NCBI RefSeq assembly: GCF_000005505.3 | Contig: NC_016133.3 | Location: forward strand, 26,514,508 to 26,578,507 | Direction of reading: 5' to 3' | DNA: 64,000 nt | From: Brachypodium distachyon | Lineage: Eukaryota; Streptophyta; Magnoliopsida; Poales; Poaceae | Part shown: positions 20,822 through 32,086 of the stretch, one piece after another | How positions within the stretch are numbered: position 1 is the stretch's first letter | How the letters are laid out: each line of letters starts with the position of its first letter | Notes under the pieces: generated by a model | Database searches by the model: none | What the model was told of the DNA's origin: nothing | What the model saw: the letters and a program-made list of their open reading frames with translations, nothing else | Translations under genes and position numbers: made by a program

Positions 20822-23500
20822 ATGTCCGGTGTAGTGAAGTTTGTTTTTTACTACGGTTCCGGTACTGTCTTAACAACCGAGCACGGAGCTGATCTGAGTC
20901 AGTTTAAGTATGTGGAGTTGGATCTAACGGCCCCTCAAACATGGACGTTTAGTCAGTTGCAGGAATGGTTGGTAAGATGTTTAGCGCTCAATCCTGAAAC
21001 ATACACCGTCCGTGTGCAAGCATTGTGGACCAAGTCAAGTTCAAATATTTGCTGGGTTTGAGGCCGATAGACCGGACATCAAAGTGGGTGCGCTGGTTAG
21101 AAAGTTGCGAGAAAAGGGGAACTACACCTGTCGCCTTAATCCAGGTTATCGCTCATGAGACCAATCCAGCTGAAGGCGAGGGTGAATCAAGTTATGACTT
21201 GTCCAATGCAAACTCTGTGTCGAATGCTGGAGGTGGTGGTTATGAATTAGGCCAGAGCTCCGAGGCAGTAGGAGAGGATGAGTACATTGGCGAGGTAGAT
21301 GCGGACGAAGAAGATGGACACTTGCAGAACCAGATGGAGGATGAAGATACAGATGGTCGTAGCTCTTATGACGATGAGTCTCATGAGTCGGATGAAGAGG
21401 AGGTGCCGATTCCTGCATCATGGAATCAGGACTTCTCTTCAGCTATGACCGTGAACGATGGGCAAGACTCTGCATGACAATATCATCAGAACAACATTGC
21501 GAAGGGTGCCAGATTTCCTGACAAGAAACATCTGCAGGATGTGATAATTGCTTGGGCAATGTCCACGCAAAGGGTTTTCAAAACAACAGTCTCTTCACAA
21601 AAATATCTGATAATGGAGTGCGAACAAATAGATTTTCCCGGGAGGGTGAATGGTTATGTTCCTAAGTATGACACAGATTGGGTTGTGAGTGACTTGGTGT
21701 TGCACACATGTGTCATTCCCAGTATCCCTCAAGACCATCGTAACCTCTCGTCGACGCTTCTTGCTCGGTTGCTTTACACGGAGATAGTGGAGAGCAAAGC
21801 AATGGAAGTGAAGGCCATCATGCATAAGGTCAGGGTAAGGTTTAAGTACAACATTTCGTATGGCAAGGCTTGGAGGGCTAAGCAGAGGGCTCTTGAGGAA
21901 AGATTTGGTTCGTTTTTTGACTCGTACGACTCTGTTGTCCGCCTCCTCCATACACTGCAAGCCCGTAATCCAGGCACCTATGTCAACATCCAACACTTCC
22001 TGCACCCAGAGTATCCAACTGTGAGGGTGCTGCAACGACTGTTCTTCACTTTCGATGTATGCGTCCAAGCTTTCACTCATTGTCGACCTGTGATATGCGT
22101 AGATGGCACTTTTTTCACTAGCAAATACAGGGGGCAGATCTTGACCGCCATTGATCAAGACGGCAACAATCAAAACGTTCCGCTCGCATTTGCTTTCGTG
22201 GAGGGTGAGAACACTGAAACTTGGTTATGGTTTTTCAGGCAGATCAAGAGAGCAGTTGTGCATGATAAGCCGAATGTGTGCATCCTTCATGACAGACATA
22301 CATGCATACTCAGTGCGATAAGAACACTGACAAACCCTGGGCCTGATGAACAAACTCCATGGCAGGACATGCAGAGTCGCTGGTGCATGCGGCATTTGGG
22401 GGCCAACTTCTTCTCGCAGTTCAAGAACAAGTCACTTATGAATCTATTCAAGAAACTCTGCAAACAGAACCAACAATGGAAGTACACTAGGATACGTGGT
22501 TATCTTGATGAGTTCACGAAGAAACATGTTAGGGAGAGGATAGCGGCACGAAACGCAACGGTAGCAGCACATGTAGCAGCAGTGGCTGCACAGACAGCAG
22601 TTGGAACAGGACCATCTGAGGAAGAACTTGTTGGGCTTTGTGATTTGCCAGGGTTTGACCCACCCGGCACTAGGAGAAGGGTTGGGAGGCAGATAAAAAA
22701 CTTTCAGCAGTGGATAGAGCACGAGCCTCTGGAGCGGTGGTCTTTGCTGCACGACACACATGGCGCTAGGTACGGCGTCATGACTACTAACCTGGTAGAA
22801 ACATACAACTTTGTCCTAAGGGGAAATAGGGCTTTACCACTTACAGCCATCGTCGAGGGTATTTTCCATGGCACGGTGAAGTATTTCAGAGATAGACGCC
22901 AGAGAGCTGAAATGCATATCATGAACAACCCAAATACACCATACTGTGAAAAGATAATGAAGTACATTGATGAGAAGATGGAAAAGCTAGGTCTCATACT
23001 GTCGTCGCCATCGGTAATCAAGAACATAGGTTTGAGGTGCGCTTGCCAACTGACAAGTTCGGCGTTGCAAATGAATTGAGGACACAGGAGGTGAAGATTG
23101 GAAATGAAGCGTGGCCAACGTGTGAGTGCACCTGCAACAAACCAAAGTTGCTTCACCTTCCTTGCTCACATGTACTTGCTGCTTGCGGGCAGCTAGGGAT
23201 GGACGCAATCTCATTTGTGTCTCCCTATTACCTGAAAGAGTATGTGCTTAGCACATGGACGGGTGAGATGCTAGGGTTTCGTGCAATGGGCAATTTCAAC
23301 AAGGTAACCCCTGGTGAAAAGCGGTACATCACTGATCCGGGCTACTGTGGACAGGCACAGGCAGACGCCCGTCCAAACGCATCCGAAATGATATGGATGA
23401 ATCTGAAGCCGGAGGACCGTCACGACAATGTTTTCTATGCAACCATTTTGGCCATAGGGACACTTACTGTCCAACTTTCGGTACTGGCGGAGGAGCTACT
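20822..23500 (+). pseudogene. mudrA: mudrA-like MULE transposase, main part
   Basis: Catalyses excision and integration of the MULE in the nucleus. The start at ATG 20822 gives a PB1-like N-terminal domain ('VVKFVFYYGSGTVLTT'). An acidic linker follows (21160-21470). The MULE catalytic domain then reads 'VICVDGTFFTSKYRGQ', 'VEGENTETWLWFF', 'CILHDRH' and 'WCMRHLGANFF'. Near the end come a SWIM finger ('CECTCNKPKLLHLPCSH') and a CCHC knuckle ('CFLCNHFGHRDTYC'). Defects are a frameshift near 21056, TGA at 21475-21477, and frameshifts near 23030 and 23398. At 23500 the frame is interrupted by solo LTR G, and its last codons lie at 38103-38150. It is otherwise close to full family length. Confidence 0.93.
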
Positions 23501-24729
23501 TGAAGCGACCGCCCCCGTACAGGGTTCGATCTCTGTGCTTATAGTGCTAGTCCCCTGATTGACTCGCTAACACACACAGTTTCAAGATGTAATATCAAGA
23601 TATAAAGGTCAAAAGTATATTACATCGCATTGATCTAGAATTTAATAGTACCTTACATATTGCATAATCTCATGGGTTAGCTCAAAAGAAAATAAAATAT
23701 TGCAGCGGAAGGCAGAAGAAACAGGAGTCCCATAACAACTCCACAGTCAAAACATGTTGGAATGTAAACTCGCAACCCTAACAATTCGTACCTCACTCTT
23801 CACCTGGTCCACCTGCAACATTTAAACGTTGCAGCCAATAGGGGTTCAATACATTGAATGTATTGGCAAGTTCACCAAAGGTTATAAAAGGACCTATCAA
23901 GTACATGCATATTTTCGCTAGGTGGGGTTTGGCTATTTGCATAAAAGCATCATTGTTTCATCCTATCCTTTCTTTAAACAAATAGTTTTATCACTATTGG
24001 ACATGGGGTAGACACACCCATGCTCCTATTAATCTAGTGGACATTGAGTAGATACATCAATGCTCCTACCCAGGTTCAAACCATTTATTTTATTAAGAAA
24101 CTAGAATGAGTGAGACCTTCCTTACAGCCCCCAAATCTAGTCGCTCATAATTGTCCGTAACCGGGGACACCGCTAAGTACTTAGTTTGACACTCTCGAGA
24201 GGTTGTACACATTCCTCACAGGAAACCGACGTGTTAATCCCTTGCTGTCCTCAGGGTAGAGTAGCAACAGCATCGATTACAAGAATTTTCAGACCATAAT
24301 CACCCAGACCACCTGAGGGACGCATTCCAACCTACACTGCTTCGTACCGATGTCACCTCGGATCCAGGATCATATGTCTTACTTCATCAAGCCAGAGCCC
24401 ATTTAGCATGTGGTTGTACTGGAATCTACTAAATAGGAAACTAGTCCAGTCTCTGGTTTCCTCGGGTGGCATCCCACATTTGCGACGCAGGTGCTCCCAT
24501 AGACATGGCGAGACGGCTCATAAAAAAGGACCCATAGAAATGGACCTGACGCCGCATAACATCTCAAATACTCAAAGCAGCCCACCCAGGAGGGTTCATT
24601 AAATTACTTGTTTTGCCCTACACTAGGAAAGCATAACTTTACTCCATAATGACAATAATATCACATTGTAATAATACCTACGATGGCAGTTGGTGGTAAG
24701 GACATGGGAAGGATATCCTATACTACTAG
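23501..24729 (-). repeat. solo LTR G, left part
   Basis: Part of a 4,449-bp sequence with TG...CA ends and a perfect CTACT duplication (23496-23500 and 38098-38102). It has no internal coding region and no second LTR, so it is a solo LTR. The promoter-like end (CTATAAAGG on the minus strand near 36850) points to minus orientation; on that strand the LTR starts TGTAACATCCCAGAATTTT at 38097. The length and sparse coding resemble the long LTRs of grass LARD-type gypsy elements, but I do not assign a family. It is interrupted by element C at 24730. Confidence 0.85.
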
Positions 24730-25720
24730 TGTCGCACCAGTGGCACCCGGGGTACCACCGCTGCGCGACGCGCGGGCCCTTTCCTGGGTTCCCGGGGAGC
24801 GCCTATGAGCTCCCCGGCAAGCTACCAGCCCGAAAGGGACTAGCGGGGCTTCGGGGAATATTCCTGCCTGGGCACCTCCCGGGAAGCTGCTTCCCGGGAG
24901 GGGGTTCCCGGGTGCGTTGGGCCCGGGTGCTTCTCGGGGTCGACTTGCTGGGACTGGGGGTTCCCGGGCGCGTGCCCCCGCCTCGGGCGTGGGGCCCAGT
25001 TGACAGCGCCATGCGGGCGCGTGGCGAGCGCAGGACGTGCGGTCCCATCAAGGCAAGGAGCAAGGCGCGCGGCTCAGTAAATGAGCCGACCAACGGGTAG
25101 TTACCCGTCCGATCCAAAGAACAGTGGTTGTCTAATCCTACCCTAAGGTCTTAGGCCCCTAGCAGCGGAGGTGGCCCCCATGCACGCCACCAGCTCACCG
25201 GGGGGAGTTGCATGCCTCCCCGTTGGACACTTGTAGCTCATGCACCGTGGCACATGTGGCATCCCCTTATGTATAAAAGGAGGACCCATGCCGACGGTCA
25301 AGGGGTCCTAGGTTCTCTGTTGACTAGTTAGTCAGTTAGCAGGCTTGGAAAAAGCTGGCTCGACGGACGCTTAGTGGCTCCAGTAGGCAGCCAGCAGAAG
25401 GCGGTGAGGAGTACCTAGCCACTAAGAGAACGCTCAGGAGCTCACCCGGCAACATGTAAAACATTTGATACGTAATCAATATCAACTCAGACAGGCAGGA
25501 GGTAGGGTTTTACACCTTCGGGTGGCCCGAACCTGGGTAAAAACCGTGCGTGCGTCTGTTCTTGGAATAGCGTGCACCCCTAGCACTTCGTCTCACCGGC
25601 CCCGTAGGGCCACATCAGCCGTGCCGGCGATCACCGGGTCTCTGCCCCAGACGCCCCTACCGAACCTAAAAGGGGGACACGGCCGCACGCCCCCGGTGTT
25701 GGAGCAACCGAGCGACGACA
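24730..25720 (+). repeat. 5' LTR of element C
   Basis: 991 bp, TGTCGCACCAGTGGCACCC to GAGCGACGACA, with TATA box TATAAAAG at 25272-25279. It is related to the LTRs of A, B and E at its start and around the TATA box. Confidence 0.95.
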
Positions 25721-25741
25721 TCGGGCGCGCCAGGTAGGGGG
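25721..25741 (+). other. primer-binding site of element C
   Basis: TCGGGCGCGCCAGGTAGGGG follows the LTR directly. It differs from the form in E by a few bases in the first five. The tRNA is not assigned. Confidence 0.7.
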
Positions 25742-25830
25742 CGCGGGAGTGGACAACACCGGAGATCGCCGACGACAGAAGCTTCCAACGGCGTCGGCTT
25801 CGCTCTTCTCCGCCGACGAGCCTAGCCACC

Positions 25831-27640
25831 ATGCCCCCCAAGCGGGCTGGTGCCTCCCGCATAGACCCGCGTGAGGCCCCAGCGGCGCACAGGAGGTCGC
25901 ACGACGTGCGACCCGAGTCAGGAGCTCAAGAGAATCCCGAGCCCTTGAGGGTGCAGCAAACGCAGCTGCCTCCGCCGCCTCCTCGACCGTCGACCGACAA
26001 TCGGCCCAGGGGACCGGCTGCCCCCAGTGCCGGGGGCAGTTGGGCGAGCACGCACGGTGTCGCCCGGGCCAGCCAACGGGTTGAGTCGCGGCCCAAGCAC
26101 GCCCCGCGGCAGCGGCACCAGGAGCATGCCGCGTCATGGGCAACCCTTGGGGGTTCGCACCCTGCACACCCGGAGGCGTCCGGGGCCAGGGCGGGAAGCA
26201 GCCGTTCAGGAAACCGGCTGCCCCCCGTGCGAACCCTGGCTGAAGCCATCGTCGCCGCGCGTGTCATGGTGCGGTACGAGCCGCAGCAGGGCACGCCGGT
26301 GCACGTGACGTGGGGCGAGGAGTTGGAAGCGCTTCTCGCCCTGGCCGCCCAGCAGCCGCAAGGCGTGGCCAGGGAGACGGCAGGAGAACCCTCCCCCTCC
26401 TCAGCGTGGCCAGGGAGACGGGGGCCCGGAGGGGTCCTCGAACTCATCGCCCACCGTCCCGGGGGGCGATGCGCGTGGCATCTTGAATGCCCGCCAGCAG
26501 GAGGACCTGCGCCCGCGCTTGCAGCGCCGGCGCAGGCGCGAGGTGGAGCGCCAGCGCCTAGAGGAGCAGGAAGACGCTACCATGGGCCACGAGGACGGCT
26601 GCACCGCGTTCACGCGCGAGCTGCGGTGGGTGGCGTGGGCCCGTAAGTTCCGAGCGCCTGCGCTCGGTACGTACGACGGGACCGCTAACCCCAAAGATTT
26701 TCTCCTGACCTACACGTTGGGCATGCATGCCATCGGCGCCGACGACAAGGTCAGGGCGAACTGATTCCCCATGGTCCTGAAGGGATCAGCACGAACCTGG
26801 TTGCTCAACCTGCCCGCCGGGTCCGTCGCCACTTGGGCAGACCTGCGCGAGCAGTTCGTGAGCGCGTTCCAGGGTGGCTATAAGCGCGCAGGAACCATGG
26901 CGGAGCTGCACACTATCGTGCAAAAACCGGGAGAGACATTGCGGGCCTTCGTCAACCGCTTCTCCAACCTCTCCTATTCCATCCTGGAGGCGGAGGCGGC
27001 CGCCATTATCAACACCTTCGCCATCAACGTCCGCGATCCCAAGATGCGCGAGAAGCTGAGCACGCATCGGATCCGGACGATGCAGGACTTGTACGCCTTG
27101 GCGCACAAATGCGCCATGGCTGAGGAAGGGCGCCTAGCGCCCGAGCTGGCAGCCTAGGCTGCCGCGAGCCCTGGCGAGGGCTAGCAGAAGAAGGGTTCCT
27201 CCAAGCGCAGTGGGAGGCAAGTGCTCGCTGCGGACTCGGGGGCTCCTGCCGCGAGGCCCGCGAAGAAGGCCTCGCCGGGTGGAGAGTCTGGCGGGAAGCC
27301 GGGCGACGCGCCCCGCTGCCCCATCCACAGCAACTCCACCCACGACGCGCAGATTTGCCGCCTTCTGTAAGGGATCAAGCAGCGGCAGGAGCAGCGCCAC
27401 GAAAAGCGCCGCGCCGCCGGCGCCTGCTTCAATTGTGGCGACATCGGGCATCTCTCCCGAGATTGCCTGAACGACCCCAGAGCGGGTCCGAGGCTGGCCG
27501 GCGGTGATGTCGGCAGGGGTGAACCCCAAGGGGGGTGCGGCCAGCCCCTCGCTGGGCGGGAACGCCCTCCTCGGGGACGCGACAGGGCGCTGAGGAGCAG
27601 GGCGAGTCCGACTATACCAGCGGCGACGAACCGGGCTTCT
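25831..27640 (+). pseudogene. element C gag
   Basis: ATG 25831 gives 'MPPKRAGASRIDPRE', the family N-terminus, and is open for about 180 codons. A frameshift around 26380-26480 leads to 'FRAPALGTYDGTANPKDF', with a TGA at 26762. The gag domain continues 26771-27157 ('WADLREQFVSAFQGGY') to a TAG. Further stops lie in the linker before the CCHC knuckle 'CFNCGDIGHLSRDC' at about 27427-27468. It is the structural protein of the particle and clearly inactivated. Confidence 0.87.
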
Positions 27641-28440
27641 AGGAGCCTCGTGGCGTCGCTTGCATTCATGGGGGAGCTTACGCTCTCCCGTCCCACGCCG
27701 CGGTGAAGCGCTTCACCCGCGCCGTGTGCGCGCTGTTGCCGGATGCGGAGCCGCAACAGCCGCTGAGGTGGTCGCACGTGCCGAGCACCTTCAGCGCCGA
27801 CGATCACCCAGCGCGACAGTTGGGATCCGGGGTAATACCCTTCGTCGTCTCGCCGATCATTAGCAATATGACGGTGACCAAGGTGCTGGTGGACAACAGA
27901 GCGGGGCTTAACCTCCTGTCCGCCAGGCTGGTGGAAAAGCTCGAGCTGCCGATGGAGCAGCTGAAGCCCACCGAACCGTCCGGGGGGTGAACCCCGGGAT
28001 CGTGGGCCCGCTGAGACGCATCACGCTGCTGGTCACCTTCGGATCTCGGGAAGCGTTCATGACCGAGCACATAGTGTTCGACATGGCGCATACCCCGTTG
28101 CCCTACAACGGGATTCTTGGTCGGCCGGCGCTGATCAAGTTCATGGCGGCCACACATGGCGCCTATGGCGTGATGAAGATGCCGTCCGTCGACGGGGTCC
28201 TCTCCATCAGGGGCGACCTCAAAGATGCGGCTTGGTGCGTTGGCGAGGTCGTCCGGGCCGGTGCTGCAGCTGACGCTGGCGACGAGGATGTTGTCGAGGA
28301 CGACGGCTTGCCGGGTGATGCCCCGGCAACGAAGAAGGCCCACGCGACCCTGCAAGGGCTTGCCGGGGGACGCGTAGGCTCGAGCTCGCGCCCCGGCAAG
28401 GGCAGGGGCTCCGGGAGGAGGGCGCCAAAGTGAAGAAGCT
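27641..28440 (+). pseudogene. element C protease region
   Basis: Reads 'GVACIHGGAYALPSHA', then from 27703 'SPIISNMTVTKVLVDNRAG', where the active-site triad would be; it is D-N-R instead of D-N-G or D-S/T-G. A stop at 27988 follows 'TEPSGG'. The rest ('RITLLVTFGSREAF', 'GILGRPALIKFMA') continues in another frame to 28433. A Lys/Gly-rich linker leads to RT. Confidence 0.77.
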
Positions 28441-28540
28441 GCCCTCCAAGCCGGCGATGAGGAGCACACCGTTACCATCGGTGCGAACCTGACCACCGAA
28501 TAGGAAAGCCCTCGTCACCTTCCTTCGGGATAACACCGAC

Positions 28541-30280
28541 GTGTTCGCCTGGCAACCGTCGGATCTTTCCGGAGTCCCTAGAGAGGTGATTGAGCATCGG
28601 CTCGCGGTGCGCCCGGATGCGCACCCCGTTAAGCAGAAGATCCGGCGGCAAGCACAGGAGCGGAAAGATTTCATCAAGCAAGAGGTGGGCAAGCTTAGGG
28701 CTGCCGTGGCAATTTGGGAAGTTTTGTACCCCACTTGGCTGGCTAACCCTGTAGTAGTGCCTAAAGCAGGGAATAAGCTTCGCATGTGCGTAGATTTTAC
28801 CGATCTTAATCGTGCATGCCCCAAGGATCCCTTCCCTATACCCCGTATCGACCAGATAGTTGATTCTACCGCTGGTTGTGATTTGCTGAGTTTTTTTGAT
28901 GCTTTCTCCGGCTACCATCAAATCAAGATGGCGGTCGAGGATGAGGAAAAGACGGCGTTTATCACCCCGGTTGGCTGCTATTGCTATACATGCATGCCTT
29001 TCGGGTTGAAGAACGCGGGCTCCACATTCCAGCACGCCCTGCGTGAATGTTTGGGGCCCCAGCTAGGTCGCAACACGGAGGCCTACATGGACGACATCGT
29101 CATCAAATCGAAGCGTAGGGACTCGCTGGTTGATGACCTGCGGGAGACGTTCGACAACCTCCGCAGGATCAAGCTCAAGATGAACCCTGATAAGTGCACC
29201 TTCGGTGTCAACTCCGGGCAGCTTCTGGGTTTCTTGGTTTCACACCGGGGGATACAGGCCAACCCGACCAAAATAGAAGCCATCGAGAAGATGGAGGTCC
29301 CCCGCAAGGTGAAAGATGTCCAACGCCTCAACGGCTGTGTTTCCTCGCTGGGACGTTTCATCTCCAAGCTGGGCGAGCATGCCTTGCCTTTCTTCCGGGT
29401 AATGAAGAAGAAGGGTCCAGTCGACTGGACTCCCGAGGCCGAGGCGGCGTTCCAGGAACTCAAGCAGTACCTGAGGTCGCCGCCCATCCTCGTCGCCCCC
29501 AAGCTGGGCGAGCCGCTGCTACTCTACCTAGCAGCGACTGACCAGGTGGTCAGCTCGGTGCTGATTGCCGAGAGGGAGGAAGACGTCCCGGGGACTGGGG
29601 CTGCGGGGCAGGGGGCTGAGCGGACTCCGGCAACCGCCTCAGACCCGGGGACCGCCCCCGAGTTGACAACCTTGGCACCGCCGAAGCGTTTGGTGCAGCA
29701 CCCGGTGTACTTCGTTAGTACGATGCTGCGCGATGCACGGACAAGGTACCCGCAAGTACAGAAGCTCTTTCTGGAGATTCTCCTTGCGTCCCGCAAGCTA
29801 CGCCACTACTTCCAGGCGCACCGTGTCACGGTGGTGTCCGGGTTCTGCCTCAAGCGAGCCCTCACCAACCGAGAAGCCACCGGGAGGGTGGCCGAATGGA
29901 GGATGGAGCTGTCGGAGTTCGACCTCCGCTTCGCCAACTCCAAAAGCATTAAGAGCACGGCCCTGGCAGACTTCGTCACGGAATGGACGTCCACGGGCGT
30001 AGAAGAAAGTGAGCCGGAGACCAGCCTTCCCGGCAAGTTCGATGAGGACCACTGGGTCCTCTACTTCGACGGTGCGTTCAGTCTTCAGGGAGCGGGGGCC
30101 GGGCCCGTCATCGAGTCACCAACAGGGGACCAGTTGAGGTTCGCTGTTCAACTCGACTTCGCTAACTCCACCAACAACACGGCGGAGTACGAGGGCCTGC
30201 TTGCCGGGCTGCGGGCAGCGGTCGCCCTCGACATTAAGCGCCTGGTTGTTCGCGGCGATTCCCAGCTTGTGATCAACTAG
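28541..30280 (+). pseudogene. element C RT, RNase H and start of archaeal-type RNase H
   Basis: An open frame of 579 codons. RT spans about 28541-29330 ('[17 protein letters not shown]', '[11 protein letters not shown]', 'YMDDIVIKS'). The linker and RNase H span 29400-29990 ('[18 protein letters not shown]', '[13 protein letters not shown]'). The second RNase H begins at 30050 ('[14 protein letters not shown]', '[13 protein letters not shown]', 'RGDSQLVIN'). The frame ends in a TAG at 30278-30280 where A has CAG (Gln), a single-codon lesion. This is the longest intact piece of sense coding in the element. Confidence 0.92.
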
Positions 30281-31455
30281 GTGAACAAGGACTACGATTG
30301 CCCTCAAATGGCGCCGTACGTGGAGGAGGTCTGCAAGCTGGAACGAAAATTCAAAGGTTTGCGCTTTGAGCACGTCAAGCGGAAGGATAACTTCGCTGCT
30401 AACGAGCTGGCCAACATGGCAGCAGAGCGCCGGAAGCCTCCGACGGGGGTGTTCTGTCAGAAGCAACTGGCTCCTTCAGTCGCCCCCCAGCCGGCTGCCG
30501 GGGACGCCCCTCCGGCAACCGAAGGAACCCCTACAGCAGCGGGGGTCCATGCCGCTGATATGGCGGCATGCGTTAGCAGGGAGATTCCCCCCTGGGCGGA
30601 AGAAATCGCCCGCTATTTGAAAGGGGAGGCTCTCCCGGAGGATGACGTCGCCGCAAAGCGTGTAGCGTGGCAAGCCAAGATGTACACTGTGGTAGATGGT
30701 AACATCTACCGCAGGCCTGCGAACGGTGTCAAACTCATCTGCGTGCCGCAGGAAAAAGGGTGCGCACTGTTGGAAGACATACATCGAGGCACATGTTCAC
30801 ACCATGTGGCCTCCCGGGCTCTAGCCGGCAAGGCGTTCCGGCATGGCTTCTACTGGCCCACGGCCCTGGCCGATGCGGAGTGACTTGTGAAGACGTGCGA
30901 GGCTTGCCAGTTCCACGCAAAGAAGAGCAACCAACCGGCGCAGGCCCTGCATGTCATCCCGTCCTCATGGCCGTTCACGGTCTGGGGGCTGGACATCGTC
31001 GGCAAGCTACCAAGGGCGGTTGGCGGTTATGAATATTTGTTCGTGGCCATCGACAAGTTCACCAAATGGGTGGAGGTGGAACCAGCGCGGAAGGTGACCG
31101 CCCAGGCGGCCATCAAGTTCTTCAAGGGCATTGTGTGCCGGTTTGGTGTTCCTAACAGCATCATTACCGACAACGGCACGCAATTCACGAGCGCGGCGTT
31201 TCAAGCCTACTGCGAAGACATGGGCACTAAGCTGCGATTCGCGTCCGTTCCTCACCCGAAGAGTAACGGACAGGCGGAGCGAGCCAACGCGGAGGTGCTG
31301 CGGGGGCTCAAGACGAGAACCTTTGACAAGCTCAAAGGCCACGGGAAGCACTGGATCGAAGAACTCCAGCCCGTGCTGTGGTCCATCCGGACCACACCTA
31401 GTCGGGCAACGGGCGAAACTCCTTTCGCCCTTGTCTACGGGGCAGAAGCGATGCT
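30281..31455 (+). pseudogene. element C RNase H end and integrase
   Basis: After the TAG the frame continues ('VNKDYDCPQMAPYVEEV') through the integrase zinc region ('HRGTCSHHVAS', 'CEACQFH'), with a TGA at 30881-30883 between the two halves. The core has 'GLDIVGKLP', 'IITDNGTQF' and 'SNGQAERAN', so all three catalytic residues are present. At about 31455, after 'FALVYGAEAMLP', homology to the A and B integrases ends abruptly. The C-terminal domain is replaced by GC-rich sequence with short repeats ('GCGTGCATCACTGG', 'ACGTGCGTCACTGG'). Confidence 0.88.
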
Positions 31456-32086
31456 TCCCGCAGCGTGCATCACTGGACATGCCGTTGGCGGGCTTCCCCC
31501 AACGTGCGTCACTGGGCGAGCAGTTGCCCGCCCCCCCGCCGTTTGCACCGCACAGTCGCTACGCCTGGGAAAGGAAATGCTCACATCCAAGTTTGGCATT
31601 GGCCCCTTTGTGCCCGGCGCTGGGAGGCAGGAGGGGTTTGTCGGTGTTACTTATTTTCTCTTATTTTCGTAAGTTTCGAAAAAATTTGCAGCACCTCGGG
31701 CCTGATAAGAGTCTAACCTGCAGGAAAGGGTGGAATCTTGTACAATGTGGTGCCCGTGAGCTGCCCACGGGTCGCACCATACACCGGTGCCTTCTGGTGC
31801 GGGAGGACCGCAACACAAGGGGCTCACCGCACTCTGAGGCTTCTGAGTTGACAGGTTACCACCACGTGTGCCACGGTTGCCTGGTAAACATGGCGGCGGA
31901 CTGCGCCGCGTTGGAGGGAAGGGCGCCACGGAGCTGCGCGGGTCCGTCGTGCGCGGTGGCAAACCCCCCTCCCGCGCATATAAAAGGCGCGCCCCAACCA
32001 TGGAACGGCTCAGAGCGAAGCCGGGTTCGGGGCCGTTAAGGCGGGTGGTGCCACGGAGGCGCGGAGGGGGTGCTTCCCGCCAGCGC
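31456..32086 (+). promoter_or_regulatory. element C spacer with sense internal promoter candidate
   Basis: Noncoding spacer between integrase and the antisense gene. CACGTG at 31863-31868 and CATATAAAAGGC at 31977-31988 mirror the G-box and TATA arrangement of element B, and an ATG at about 32000 starts 'MERLRAKPG' against 'MEQLRAKPR' in B. Conservation between two diverged elements suggests a real sense-strand promoter facing the antisense gene. Confidence 0.5.

Noticed and set aside
21146..22173. Minus-strand frames opposite the MULE transposase
   Set aside because: They are shadows of the mudrA frame, with no domain or start context.
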